NCBI GenBank assembly: GCA_963736695.1
Contig: CAVTPU010000004.1
Location: forward strand, 744,001 to 808,000
Direction: 5' to 3'
DNA from: CAVTPU01 sp963736695
GTDB taxonomy: Bacteria; Actinomycetota; Actinomycetes; Mycobacteriales; Micromonosporaceae
DNA: 64,000 nucleotides
The position numbers and the translations under genes were made by a program. How positions within the stretch are numbered: the stretch's first letter is position 1; each line of letters starts with the position of its first letter. The notes beneath the pieces are model-generated. The model did no database searches and was not told where the DNA came from. It was given only the letters and a program-made list of their open reading frames with translations. Below are positions 1-8,381 of the stretch, one piece after another.

Positions 1-1311
1 GTGGCCGCCAACCTCGCCAGGATCGCGGCCTCGTGCGCCATCCCACCACCACGCGTCGGGATCATCGACGCGGGTCCGGGCCCCGTCGGAGCCGGAGTCG
101 CCTATCGCACCACGCACGTGAACCACGTGCTCAACGTCAGATCGAGTGCCATGAGTGCGTTCCCCAACGACCCGGAGCACTTCGACCGGTGGTTGCGGGA
201 AACCGGAACGTACGTGTCAGTCGGCCGGTTTGCCGCGAGGCGCGACTATCGCACCTATCTCCACACGATTCTTCGCGATCACGCGGCAGTCACCGGACAG
301 CTCACCACGACCCGCGACCGCGTGGTGGCCGCCGCTCCCTGCGCGGACGGATGGCGGCTCGCGACCGCCGGAGGTTCGGTTCACCTGTCGACACACGTGG
401 TGCTGGCTGTCGGGGCAAACACACCATCGGTACGATGGGCGCCGCGCAGCCTCCTCGACAGCGATCGGTTCGTCGCGGACCCGTGGTGGCCGGGCGCCCT
501 CGACCCGATCCGGGAACGCGATCGGGTGCTGCTCGTCGGCACCGGACTGACCATGGTGGACATCGCGCTGTCGTTGGATCGCCCGCTTCAGCGAATCCAC
601 GCTATGTCCCGGCACGGGCTTCTGCCGCAACGCCACTACAAGTGGCCGATGCCACCCATGCCGGTCGATGTCGTTCCCATTCCTACGCCGGTGACGCTCG
701 GACGACTTCGCCGATGGCTGGCCGATCGGGTGCGTCAAGCGGAGCGGGTGAACGGCGACTGGCGGCAGGCCGTCGATGGGATCAGACCGGTCACCTCGGA
801 TCTGTGGCAAGCCCTGACCGAGGCGGACCGGCGGGCATTTCTGCGTGAGCACGTTCGGCACTGGGACGTGGTCCGGCATCGAATGGCGCCCGGGACCAAC
901 ACCCGGATCGAGAAAATGCGTCGGTCTGGACGATTGGCTCTGCACCACGGTTCGGTCGGTTCCGTGGCCGATCGCGGCGACCACCTCGTGGTCAATCCGG
1001 GTGACGCAGAACCGCTGACTGTTGAATGGGTGATCAACTGCGCCGGGCCGGAGCGCGACCTTCGAGCAACCGGAGATCCGATGCTCACCGACCTGTTCAA
1101 ACGAAACCTGATCACCGCCGGACCGTGCGGGCTCGGGCTGGCCGCCGATTCCCTCGGGCGGCTGACCCCTGCTGGCCGGAGACACTCCGGACTCTGGACG
1201 CTGGGCGGGACCCGAATTGGACAGTTGTGGGAGTCGACGGCGATTCCCGAGATTCGGGTCCAGGCGAGTCAGATGGCGGGTGAGTTGATGCGCCTCCTGT
1301 CGCTACGATAG
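1..1311 (+). CDS. FAD/NAD(P)-binding oxidoreductase, 5' end cut by window
   Basis: The visible 436 residues match the FAD/NAD(P)-binding family (NAD_binding_9 type). A segment near residues 28-60 contains GPVGAGVAYRTTHVNHVLNV, typical just downstream of the N-terminal nucleotide-binding fold, and a second dinucleotide-binding motif (VLLVGTGLTMVDIALSL) lies near residues 175-195. The GxGxxG motif that should open the first Rossmann fold is missing, so the GTG at base 1 is probably internal and the true start lies upstream of the window. The substrate is unknown. The gene ends 4 bp before the next gene and is probably cotranscribed with it. Confidence 0.75.
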   Translation: MAANLARIAASCAIPPPRVGIIDAGPGPVGAGVAYRTTHVNHVLNVRSSAMSAFPNDPEHFDRWLRETGTYVSVGRFAARRDYRTYLHTILRDHAAVTGQLTTTRDRVVAAAPCADGWRLATAGGSVHLSTHVVLAVGANTPSVRWAPRSLLDSDRFVADPWWPGALDPIRERDRVLLVGTGLTMVDIALSLDRPLQRIHAMSRHGLLPQRHYKWPMPPMPVDVVPIPTPVTLGRLRRWLADRVRQAERVNGDWRQAVDGIRPVTSDLWQALTEADRRAFLREHVRHWDVVRHRMAPGTNTRIEKMRRSGRLALHHGSVGSVADRGDHLVVNPGDAEPLTVEWVINCAGPERDLRATGDPMLTDLFKRNLITAGPCGLGLAADSLGRLTPAGRRHSGLWTLGGTRIGQLWESTAIPEIRVQASQMAGELMRLLSLR

Positions 1312-1315
1312 GCAC

Positions 1316-1933
1316 ATGCGCCTCACAAAGTTCGGCCATGCCTGCGTACGCCTCGAAGACGACGGCCGTGTGCTCGTGATCGACCCGGGCACCTTCTCCG
1401 AAGTGGACTCCTTGTCGGGAGCCGACGCTGTGCTCATCACCCACGAGCACGCCGACCACATCGATGTCGAGAAACTCGCCAAGGCCCGTGCCGCCAATCC
1501 CTCGCTGACCGTCCACACCCATCCCGCTCTCGCCGCGACCCTCGGCCACGATGTGCACGCGGTCTCCCCCGGCGACGCGTTCACCGCGGCCGGGTTCGCC
1601 GTGCGGGCGGTCGGTGGCGAGCACGCCGAGATCATCGACGGCCTGCCCGGTTGCCCCAACATCGGCTTCATCGTCGATGGGGTCTTCCATCCTGGCGATT
1701 CGCTGGTCGTCCCGGACGAGCCGGTCGACACGCTGCTGGTGCCGGCGTCCGGGCCGTGGCTGAAACTGCGTGAGGCCATCGAGTTTGTCCGCGCGGTCGC
1801 GCCGGCCCGCACGTTTCCCATCCATGACGCCATGTTCAGCGACCTCGGTCTGAACAACTTCGACCACTGGGTGGGCGCCAAGGGCGGCACCGCCTATGCC
1901 CGAATCCCCCTCGGCGGGTCAGTCGACCTCTGA
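1316..1933 (+). CDS. MBL-fold metal-dependent hydrolase
   Basis: This 205-residue protein has the metallo-beta-lactamase fold motif THEHADHID near residues 42-50 (HxHxDH, the metal ligands) and later conserved Asp and His residues (GDSLVVPDEPVDTLLVPASGP and FPIHDAMFSDLG). It belongs to the compact UlaG/YtnP-like MBL group common in actinomycetes, whose substrates are mostly undefined. The ATG at 1316 follows the upstream flavoprotein gene by 4 bp. Its 3' end overlaps the convergent rpe gene by 15 bp, leaving no room for a terminator between them. Confidence 0.8.
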   Translation: MRLTKFGHACVRLEDDGRVLVIDPGTFSEVDSLSGADAVLITHEHADHIDVEKLAKARAANPSLTVHTHPALAATLGHDVHAVSPGDAFTAAGFAVRAVGGEHAEIIDGLPGCPNIGFIVDGVFHPGDSLVVPDEPVDTLLVPASGPWLKLREAIEFVRAVAPARTFPIHDAMFSDLGLNNFDHWVGAKGGTAYARIPLGGSVDL

Positions 1934-2608
1934 ACGGGGCATCGGTCCGCCGACGCCCGCGGCCGACCGGATGGCGGCGATGTTGGCGGCGTAGGCGGAC
2001 CGGGCGCCGCCTGTGAAGATCGCGGAGCCGGCGACGAGAACGTCGGCTCCGGCGGCCACCAGTGCCCGCGCGTTCGCCACGCCGACACCACCGTCGACCT
2101 GCACCCGCACCGGCCGATCACCGATGAGCTCACGCACTCGGCGCACGCGATCCACCGACCCCGCGATGAACCTCTGCCCGCCGAACCCGGGGTTGACGCT
2201 CATGACGAGCACGAGGTCGACGTCGTCGAGCACCGGCGCGACGTGTTCCACCGCGGTTCCCGGGTTGAGCGCGACGCCCACCGCCATGCCCAGATCGCGC
2301 GCCGCCTGCACGGACCGGTGCAGGTGCGGACCGGACTCGACGTGGATGGTGACCGAATCGGCTCCCGCGGCCGCGAAGTCTGCCAGATAGAGGTCGACTG
2401 GCGCGATCATGAGGTGAACGTCGAGCGGTTTCGCGGTGTGCGGCCGGATGGCCGCGACCATCGCGGGTCCGAAGGTCAGCTGACCGACGAAGTGGCCGTC
2501 CATGACGTCGATGTGAATCCAGTCCGCGCCGGCCTCGGCGACGGCTCGGACCTCCTCACCCATCCGGGCGAAGTCGGCGGAGAGGATCGACGGCGCGACC
2601 AGTGTCAT
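1919..2608 (-). CDS. rpe: Ribulose-phosphate 3-epimerase
   Basis: Interconverts ribulose 5-phosphate and xylulose 5-phosphate, returning xylulose 5-phosphate to the Calvin cycle. The 229-residue TIM-barrel protein begins MTLVAPSILSADFARMGEEV and shows the family motifs HIDVMDGHFV (metal and catalytic residues), VLVMSVNPGFGGQ and VQVDGGV. It is the last gene of the CBB operon and its start overlaps the cbbS stop by 4 bp. In this context it serves carbon fixation (cbbE), but it could also be the cell's general epimerase; no second copy is visible here. Confidence 0.95.
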   Translation of the reverse strand: MTLVAPSILSADFARMGEEVRAVAEAGADWIHIDVMDGHFVGQLTFGPAMVAAIRPHTAKPLDVHLMIAPVDLYLADFAAAGADSVTIHVESGPHLHRSVQAARDLGMAVGVALNPGTAVEHVAPVLDDVDLVLVMSVNPGFGGQRFIAGSVDRVRRVRELIGDRPVRVQVDGGVGVANARALVAAGADVLVAGSAIFTGGARSAYAANIAAIRSAAGVGGPMPRSEVD

Positions 2609-2961
2609 CCGAACCGTCCACGGTGGACGACGAACGCCAGGCCCTGCGTCTGCCGACGCCGGTCATAGCCGATGAGCCGCACGTGGTCGCCGGGGTGTGC
2701 GGCGCGGCAGGCGTCGACCTCGCGCATCACGACCCGCGCGTCGAGTTCACCGAACATCGGCAGCTTCCACATATACCAATAGGTGCTGGCGGCCCGGCCC
2801 GGTTCGACGTGCTCGATCGAGCACGACCAGCCCTGGGCGAGAATGTGGTCGACCTGACGCATGATCTGCTCGCGGGTGAACGGGGGCAGATAGGAGAACG
2901 TGCCGAGCCGACGCGCGTCGGGATCGTCCACACGGGACGCGAAGTCCTGAATACCTGTCAT
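2605..2961 (-). CDS. cbbS: RuBisCO small subunit, form I
   Basis: The 118-residue small subunit caps the L8S8 form I holoenzyme. Recognisable features are the FSYLPPFTREQIMRQVDHIL N-terminal segment, the WYMWKLPMFG motif and the C-terminal VRLIGYDRRRQTQGLAFVVH strand. A GAAAGGAA ribosome-binding site lies just upstream of the ATG at 2961. The gene starts 12 bp after the cbbL stop, as in most cbbLS pairs, and overlaps rpe by 4 bp. Confidence 0.96.
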   Translation of the reverse strand: MTGIQDFASRVDDPDARRLGTFSYLPPFTREQIMRQVDHILAQGWSCSIEHVEPGRAASTYWYMWKLPMFGELDARVVMREVDACRAAHPGDHVRLIGYDRRRQTQGLAFVVHRGRFG

Positions 2962-2973
2962 GTCACATTCCTT

Positions 2974-4404
2974 TCACTCGACGGCGAGCGTGTCGACGGT
3001 GTCGAAGTCGAAGCGGACCTCTTTCCAGGTCTCCATCGCGGCGGCGAGTTCTGGGCTGTGCGCGGCTGCCTCCCGCAGCACGTCACGTCCGTCCTTCTCC
3101 ACGTCGCGACCCTCGTTGCGGGCCCGCACGCAGGCCTCGACGGCCACCCGGTTGGCGGTGGCGCCAGCCGCGTTTCCCCATGGATGCCCGAGTGTCCCGC
3201 CGCCGAACTGAAGCACGGAGTCGTCACCGAAGATGGCGACGAGCGCGGGGATGTGCCAGACGTGGATGCCGCCCGAGGCGACCGGGAACAGTCCGGGCAG
3301 GTTTCCGAAGTCCTGGTCGAAGAAGAGCCCGCGGCTGCGGTCCTCGCCAATGTGCGAATCCCGCATGAGGTCGATCCAGCCGAGGGTCGCTGCCCGGTCT
3401 CCCTCGAGTTTGCCGACCACTGTGCCGGAGTGCATGTGGTCACCTCCGGACAGTCGCAGACATTTGGTGAGCACCCGAAAGTGGATGCCGTGGCGCGGAT
3501 TGCGGTCGATGACCGAGTGCATCGCCCGGTGGATGTGCAGGAGCATTCCGTTGCGACGACACCAGTTGGCCAGTGAGGTGTTCGCGGTGAAGCCGGCCGT
3601 GAGAAAGTCGTGCATGATGATCGGCATGTCGAGTGACTTGGCGAATTCTGCCCGTTCGAACATGTCCTCGACGGTGCCGGCCGTCACGTTGAGATAGTGT
3701 CCTTTGCGTTCACCGGTCTCCGCCTCGGCGGTCTTCACCGCCTCGGCCACATAGGTGAACCGGTCTCGCCACCGCATGAACGGCTGCGAGTTGACGTTCT
3801 CGTCGTCCTTGGTGAAGTCGAGCCCACCGCGCAGACATTCATAGACAGCGCGCCCATAGTTCTTCGCCGAAAGGCCCAGCTTGGGTTTGATCGTGCAGCC
3901 CAGCAGCGGCCGGCCGTACTTGTCGAGTTTGTCGCGCTCGACGATGATCCCGTTGGGCGGCCCGCCACACTGGGCGACGAACACGAGCGGGAACCGAATG
4001 TCTTCCAGCCGCAGCGAGCGGATCGCCTTGAACCCGAAGACGTTGCCGACGAGCGAGGTGAGCACGTTGACGACCGAGCCCTCCTCGAACAGGTCGATGG
4101 GATAGGCGACGAAGGCATAGAACGCGTCCGGATCGCCCGGCACGTCCTCGATGCGATAGGCGCGTCCCTTGTAGTGTTCGAGGTCGGTGAGCAGGTCCGT
4201 CCACACCGTCGTCCACGTGCCGGTCGAGCTCTCGGCCGCGACCGCTGCCGCCGCCTCGGCGCGGGCGACACCCCGCTGGGCGACGACCTTGAAGCAGGCG
4301 AGCAGGTCCGTGTCCCGTGGCTCGTAGGCCGGATCCCAGTAGGTGACGGCGTAGTCCTTGACGCCCGCGTCGTATCCGTGGGCGGCCTCGAGGGTGCCGG
4401 TCAT
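2974..4404 (-). CDS. cbbL: RuBisCO large subunit, form I
   Basis: Catalyses carboxylation of ribulose 1,5-bisphosphate. The 476-residue protein carries every catalytic residue by alignment with the spinach enzyme (offset -2): K173 and K175 in TIKPKLG, the carbamylated K199 with D201 and E202 in GLDFTKDDE, H292 in HIHRAMH, H325 in GDHMHSG, loop-6 K332 in GTVVGKLEG, and S377 in VASGGIH. Length and motifs are those of red-type form I enzymes (IC/ID and the actinobacterial IE group); I cannot assign the subgroup by eye. It overlaps the upstream aldolase stop by 4 bp. No cbbX-type activase gene is adjacent, which is unusual for red-type enzymes. Confidence 0.97.
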   Translation of the reverse strand: MTGTLEAAHGYDAGVKDYAVTYWDPAYEPRDTDLLACFKVVAQRGVARAEAAAAVAAESSTGTWTTVWTDLLTDLEHYKGRAYRIEDVPGDPDAFYAFVAYPIDLFEEGSVVNVLTSLVGNVFGFKAIRSLRLEDIRFPLVFVAQCGGPPNGIIVERDKLDKYGRPLLGCTIKPKLGLSAKNYGRAVYECLRGGLDFTKDDENVNSQPFMRWRDRFTYVAEAVKTAEAETGERKGHYLNVTAGTVEDMFERAEFAKSLDMPIIMHDFLTAGFTANTSLANWCRRNGMLLHIHRAMHSVIDRNPRHGIHFRVLTKCLRLSGGDHMHSGTVVGKLEGDRAATLGWIDLMRDSHIGEDRSRGLFFDQDFGNLPGLFPVASGGIHVWHIPALVAIFGDDSVLQFGGGTLGHPWGNAAGATANRVAVEACVRARNEGRDVEKDGRDVLREAAAHSPELAAAMETWKEVRFDFDTVDTLAVE

Positions 4405-5450
4405 CGGGCGCTCCCTGCATATCGGGTGGCCATGTTGAGCAGGCTTCGGGGTGCGATGTGACCGGCGTGGCCGGCGGATCCGAACTGTTCAAAGCGGAGG
4501 CGACACAGATCGGTCATCGCCTCCATCGCCGGAATGAGGAACTTGCGGGGATCGAACTCCGCGGGTTTCGTGACCGCCACCCGGCGAATCGCGCCGGCCA
4601 TCGCCAGACGGCTATCCGTGTCGATGTTCACTTTGCGCACGCCGTACCTGATCCCTTCGATGATCTCCTCCACCGGAACCCCCCACGTCTGTGGCATCTC
4701 GCCGCCATATTCGTTGAACACGTCCTGCAGATCCTGCGGAACCGATGACGAGCCATGCATGACCAGATGCAGGTCGGGCAGCCGCTCGTGGATCTGTTTC
4801 ACCACCGACATCGCGAGCACCTCACTGTCGGGTCGGCGGCTAAATTTGTACGCACCATGTGAGGTGCCCATCGCGATGGCGAGCGCGTCGACCTGTGTTC
4901 GGCCGACGAAGTCGACCGCCTGGTCGGGGTCGGTCAACAGTTGTTCCCGCCCGAGCGTGCCGGTGGCGCCGTGGCCGTCCTCCTGCTCGCCGGATCCGGT
5001 GTCGAGGCGGCCGAGCACGCCCAGCTCGCCTTCGACGGAGACTCCGCGGGAGTGCGCGAGGGCGACGACCCGCTGGGTGACGTCGACGTTCTCCTCATAG
5101 GTGGTGGGCGTGTGCGCGTCGTCGCGCAGCGACCCGTCCATCATCACGCTGGTGTAGCCCTGGTCGATGGCCGAGGCGCACGTGTCATAGCTGTTGCCGT
5201 GGTCCTGGTGCACGCAGATCGGGATGTGGGGATAGAGTTCCTCGCCCGCCTCGATGAGGTGGCGCATCATGGCGTCGGTGGCGTAGGAGCGGGCGCCGCG
5301 GCTGACCTGAAGAATGACCGGCGAGTGGGTCGCGTCGGCCGCCCGGAGGATCGCGATGACCTGTTCCATGTTGTTGACGTTGAAGGCCGGCAGGCCGTAG
5401 CCGCGCTCGGCGGCGTGGTCGAGCAGTTGCCGAAGGGTGACACGGGCCAT
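4401..5450 (-). CDS. cbbA: Class II fructose-bisphosphate aldolase
   Basis: Condenses dihydroxyacetone phosphate with glyceraldehyde 3-phosphate (or erythrose 4-phosphate) in the Calvin cycle. The 349-residue product starts MARVTLRQLLDHAAERGYGL and is a zinc-dependent class II enzyme: HQDHG at residues 81-85 contributes zinc ligands, and the MHGSSSVP and NIDTDSR segments bind metal and phosphate. The open frame runs further upstream, but that part lies inside the transketolase gene. The ATG at 5450, preceded by GGAGCTGATC, is the clear start. It lies 2 bp after the transketolase stop. Confidence 0.95.
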   Translation of the reverse strand: MARVTLRQLLDHAAERGYGLPAFNVNNMEQVIAILRAADATHSPVILQVSRGARSYATDAMMRHLIEAGEELYPHIPICVHQDHGNSYDTCASAIDQGYTSVMMDGSLRDDAHTPTTYEENVDVTQRVVALAHSRGVSVEGELGVLGRLDTGSGEQEDGHGATGTLGREQLLTDPDQAVDFVGRTQVDALAIAMGTSHGAYKFSRRPDSEVLAMSVVKQIHERLPDLHLVMHGSSSVPQDLQDVFNEYGGEMPQTWGVPVEEIIEGIRYGVRKVNIDTDSRLAMAGAIRRVAVTKPAEFDPRKFLIPAMEAMTDLCRLRFEQFGSAGHAGHIAPRSLLNMATRYAGSAR

Positions 5451-5452
5451 GA

Positions 5453-7486
5453 TCAGCTCCTCGTCGAGTCGGTTGCGCGGGGGAAAGTGCGGGTGATGGC
5501 GGTGCGGGCCGTGGCGGCGACGTCGGCCGCGGTGATGCCGAAGTGTCGATAGAGGTCGTCGGCGGGGCCGGAGGCGCCGAAGCCGGTCATGCCGACGAAC
5601 CGGTCCCCGAGCCTCAGATAGGCGTCCCACCCCTGGCGGATCGCGGCTTCGACCGCGACCCGGGGGGCTGTTCCGAGGACCTCGTCGCGATAGGACTCGG
5701 GTTGGGCGTCGAAGATTTCGAAGCTGGGCAGCGAGACGACGGCCGCCGCCACACCGTCGGCGGCGAGGATGTCGGCGGCGGCGAGCGCGACACCGACTTC
5801 CGAACCGGTCGCGACCAGTGTGATGTCGCGCGAGCCGGCCGGGTGGCGCACGAGGTAACCGCCCCTGCGGGGGCCGTCCGAGGTGGACTCCACTGTGGCA
5901 TGCGACGCGGCGTATGGCAGGGCGGGCAGCTCCTGTCGGCTGAGGATGAGCGCCGTGGGTGTGGTTGTGGAGTGGAGAGCGAGGTCCCACGCCACTGCGG
6001 TCTCGACCGCGTCGGCCGGGCGGATGACGGTGAGGTTGGGGATCGCCCGCAGTGCGGCGAGGTGCTCGACGGGTTGATGGGTGGGGCCGTCCTCACCGAC
6101 TCCGATGGAGTCGTGGGTGAGCACATAGATGACGCGCAGCCCCATGAGCGCCGAGAGGCGCATCGACGGGCGCAGATAGTCGGAGAAGACGAGGAACGTG
6201 CCGCCGAAGGGGATGAAGCCTCCGTGCAGGGCCAGGCCGTTGAGCACCGCGCCCATGGCGTGTTCCCGGATGCCGTAGTTGACGTAGTCGCCGGAGTAGT
6301 CGTCGGCGGTGACGGCGCGGTGAGCCGAGACGCGGGTGCCGGTGGATCCACTGAGGTCGGCCGATCCGCCGACGAGGGTGGGCTGGTGGCGGCTCAGCTC
6401 ATCGATGACCTGGTGCGACGACTGTCTGCTCGCCAGCGATGTCCGTTGCTCGCGAAACCGTGTGACGACCTCGCGCAGTCCACTGTCGACACTGTGGGCG
6501 AGCACCCCGTCGATGGTGTCGCGAAACTTGGTGGCTTGCGGGGTGGGCAGGGCGTCGAGTCGGGTGAGCCACGCGGCGCGGGCGGCCCGGCCCCGATCGG
6601 CGGCGGCCAACCAGTGCGCACGCACGTCGCCGGGCACGTCAAACGACGGGTACGGCCAGCCCAGCGCACTCTTCGCGGCGGCGAGCTCGTCGGCGCCGAG
6701 GGGGCTGCCGTGTGCGCCGGGCGTACCCTGTTTGTTGGGTGCTCCGTAGCCGATGACGGTGCGGCATCGGATCAGGGTGGGGCGGTCGTCGGTCTTGGCG
6801 GCGGCGATCGCTTCGGAGACGGCGTGTTGGTCGTGTCCGTCCACGGCGAGTGTCTGCCATCCCGAGGCCGCGAAGCGACGGTCGTGGTCGATGCTTGTCG
6901 ACAGGCTGGTCGGGCCGTCGATGGAGATCTGGTTGTCGTCGAACAGGACAATGAGGCGCCCGAGCCGCAGGTGCCCGGCGAGGTCGATGGCCTCATGGGA
7001 GATCCCCTCCATGAGGCAGCCGTCGCCCACGATGACATAGGTGTGGTGATCGACGAGGTCGTCGCCGAAGCGGGCGTTGTGCATGCGCTCGGCGAGCGCC
7101 ATGCCGACGGCGGTGGCCAGTCCGGCCCCGAGCGGGCCGGTGGTGGTCTCGACGCCGGGGCAGTGACCGTGTTCGGGGTGGCCGGCGGTGATGGATCCGA
7201 GCTGTCGGAAGGCTCGCAGATCGTCGAGGCCGACGGCATAGCCGGTGAGGTGCAGCAGCGAATAGAGCAGCATGGAGCCATGGCCGGCGGAGAGCACGAA
7301 TCGGTCGCGGTCGGGCCAGGTCGGGTCGGCGGGGTCGAAGACGAGGTGGTCGCGGAACAGTGCCGTGGCGGCGTCGGCCATGCCCATCGGCAACCCGGGG
7401 TGCCCCGATCTCGCCCGTTCGATCGCGTCCATGGACAGGGCTCGAAGCGCGTTGGCCATGTGGCGCTCGTGGTCGGCGGCGGTCAT
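5453..7486 (-). CDS. cbbT: Transketolase
   Basis: Thiamine-diphosphate enzyme that moves two-carbon units in the regeneration phase of the Calvin cycle. The 677-residue protein has the N-terminal signature ARSGHPGLPMGMA, the thiamine-binding GDGCLMEG motif (residues 154-161) and the pyrimidine-domain segment GVGEDGPTHQPVEHL. The open frame extends upstream into the phosphoribulokinase gene, but homology begins at MTAADHERHMANALR. That ATG overlaps the cbbP stop codon (ATGA), implying translational coupling. Confidence 0.95.
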   Translation of the reverse strand: MTAADHERHMANALRALSMDAIERARSGHPGLPMGMADAATALFRDHLVFDPADPTWPDRDRFVLSAGHGSMLLYSLLHLTGYAVGLDDLRAFRQLGSITAGHPEHGHCPGVETTTGPLGAGLATAVGMALAERMHNARFGDDLVDHHTYVIVGDGCLMEGISHEAIDLAGHLRLGRLIVLFDDNQISIDGPTSLSTSIDHDRRFAASGWQTLAVDGHDQHAVSEAIAAAKTDDRPTLIRCRTVIGYGAPNKQGTPGAHGSPLGADELAAAKSALGWPYPSFDVPGDVRAHWLAAADRGRAARAAWLTRLDALPTPQATKFRDTIDGVLAHSVDSGLREVVTRFREQRTSLASRQSSHQVIDELSRHQPTLVGGSADLSGSTGTRVSAHRAVTADDYSGDYVNYGIREHAMGAVLNGLALHGGFIPFGGTFLVFSDYLRPSMRLSALMGLRVIYVLTHDSIGVGEDGPTHQPVEHLAALRAIPNLTVIRPADAVETAVAWDLALHSTTTPTALILSRQELPALPYAASHATVESTSDGPRRGGYLVRHPAGSRDITLVATGSEVGVALAAADILAADGVAAAVVSLPSFEIFDAQPESYRDEVLGTAPRVAVEAAIRQGWDAYLRLGDRFVGMTGFGASGPADDLYRHFGITAADVAATARTAITRTFPRATDSTRS

Positions 7487-8364
7487 GAGCGGGCCCTTCT
7501 GCTCTTCTCCACCAGTCGGGTAATCATCGGCGTGAGGATGAGCTGCATGGCGAGGTCGAGTTTGCCGCCGGGAATGACGATCGAGTTTGCCCGGGACATG
7601 AAACTGCTGGCGATCATGGAGATGAGGTAGGGGAAGTCGATGCCGTGCGGGTCGCGGAATCGGATGACGACCATCGACTCGTCGGCGGTCGGAATCGTGC
7701 GGGCGATGAACGGGTTGGACGTGTCGACGGTGGGCACCCGCTGGAAGTTCACGTCGGTCTTGGTGAACTGCGGGGTGATCGTGCGCACGTAGTCGGGCAT
7801 GCGCCGCAGAATGGTGTCGGTGATGGCTTCCTGGGAGTGGCCGCGGTGCGACTTGTCGCGGTGCAGTTTCTGGATCCATTCGAGGTTGATGACGGGGACC
7901 ACGCCGATCTTGAGATCGCCGTAGGTCGCGAGGTTGATCCCGGTCGGGGTCACGGCCGCGCCGTGCAGGCCCTCATAGAGGAGCACCTCGGCGTCGGGTT
8001 CGAACTCCGCCCAGTCGGTGAAGGTGCCGGGCTCGCGACCGTGCTCGCGGGCTTCGTTCTCGTCGTGGACATAGCGGCGGGTGCGTCCGGCCCCGGTGGA
8101 CGCGAACTCCGCGAAGACCGCGCCCAGCTCGTCGAGCAGATTGGCCTCGGGGCTGAAGTGGCTGAGGTGGTTGTCGCCCGTCGCCTCGGCGCGCGCGACG
8201 GCCTCGCGCATCTCGGCGCGCGTGTAACGGTGAAAGGCGTCGCCCTCGATATATGCCGAGCGGATGCCTTCACGGCGAAAAATCTGATCGAAGGTGTTCT
8301 TGATGGTGGTCGTTCCGGCGCCGGACGAACCCGTGACGCAGATGATGGGGTGTTTGACGGACAT
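7483..8364 (-). CDS. cbbP: Phosphoribulokinase
   Basis: Phosphorylates ribulose 5-phosphate to ribulose 1,5-bisphosphate, the RuBisCO substrate, so together with cbbL it defines a Calvin cycle. The 293-residue protein is of the bacterial (proteobacterial-type) length class. It has the P-loop GSSGAGTTT at residues 12-20, the IEGDAFHRY segment, LLYEGLHG (Walker B region) and HRDKSHRGHSQEAI typical of class I PRK. A GAGGAG site lies upstream of the ATG at 8364. It starts 17 bp after cbbF. Confidence 0.96.
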   Translation of the reverse strand: MSVKHPIICVTGSSGAGTTTIKNTFDQIFRREGIRSAYIEGDAFHRYTRAEMREAVARAEATGDNHLSHFSPEANLLDELGAVFAEFASTGAGRTRRYVHDENEAREHGREPGTFTDWAEFEPDAEVLLYEGLHGAAVTPTGINLATYGDLKIGVVPVINLEWIQKLHRDKSHRGHSQEAITDTILRRMPDYVRTITPQFTKTDVNFQRVPTVDTSNPFIARTIPTADESMVVIRFRDPHGIDFPYLISMIASSFMSRANSIVIPGGKLDLAMQLILTPMITRLVEKSRRARS

Positions 8365-8381
8365 GTCGGGCCGCTCCTCAG

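Noticed and set aside
217..1185. Long minus-strand frame opposite the first flavoprotein gene
   Set aside because: It is a shadow of the plus-strand gene in high-GC DNA; no motif, no start signal, poor codon pattern.
5543..7630. 695-codon plus-strand frame opposite transketolase and PRK
   Set aside because: Entirely antisense to two strongly conserved enzymes; composition rich in Gly/Val/Asp typical of antisense frames.
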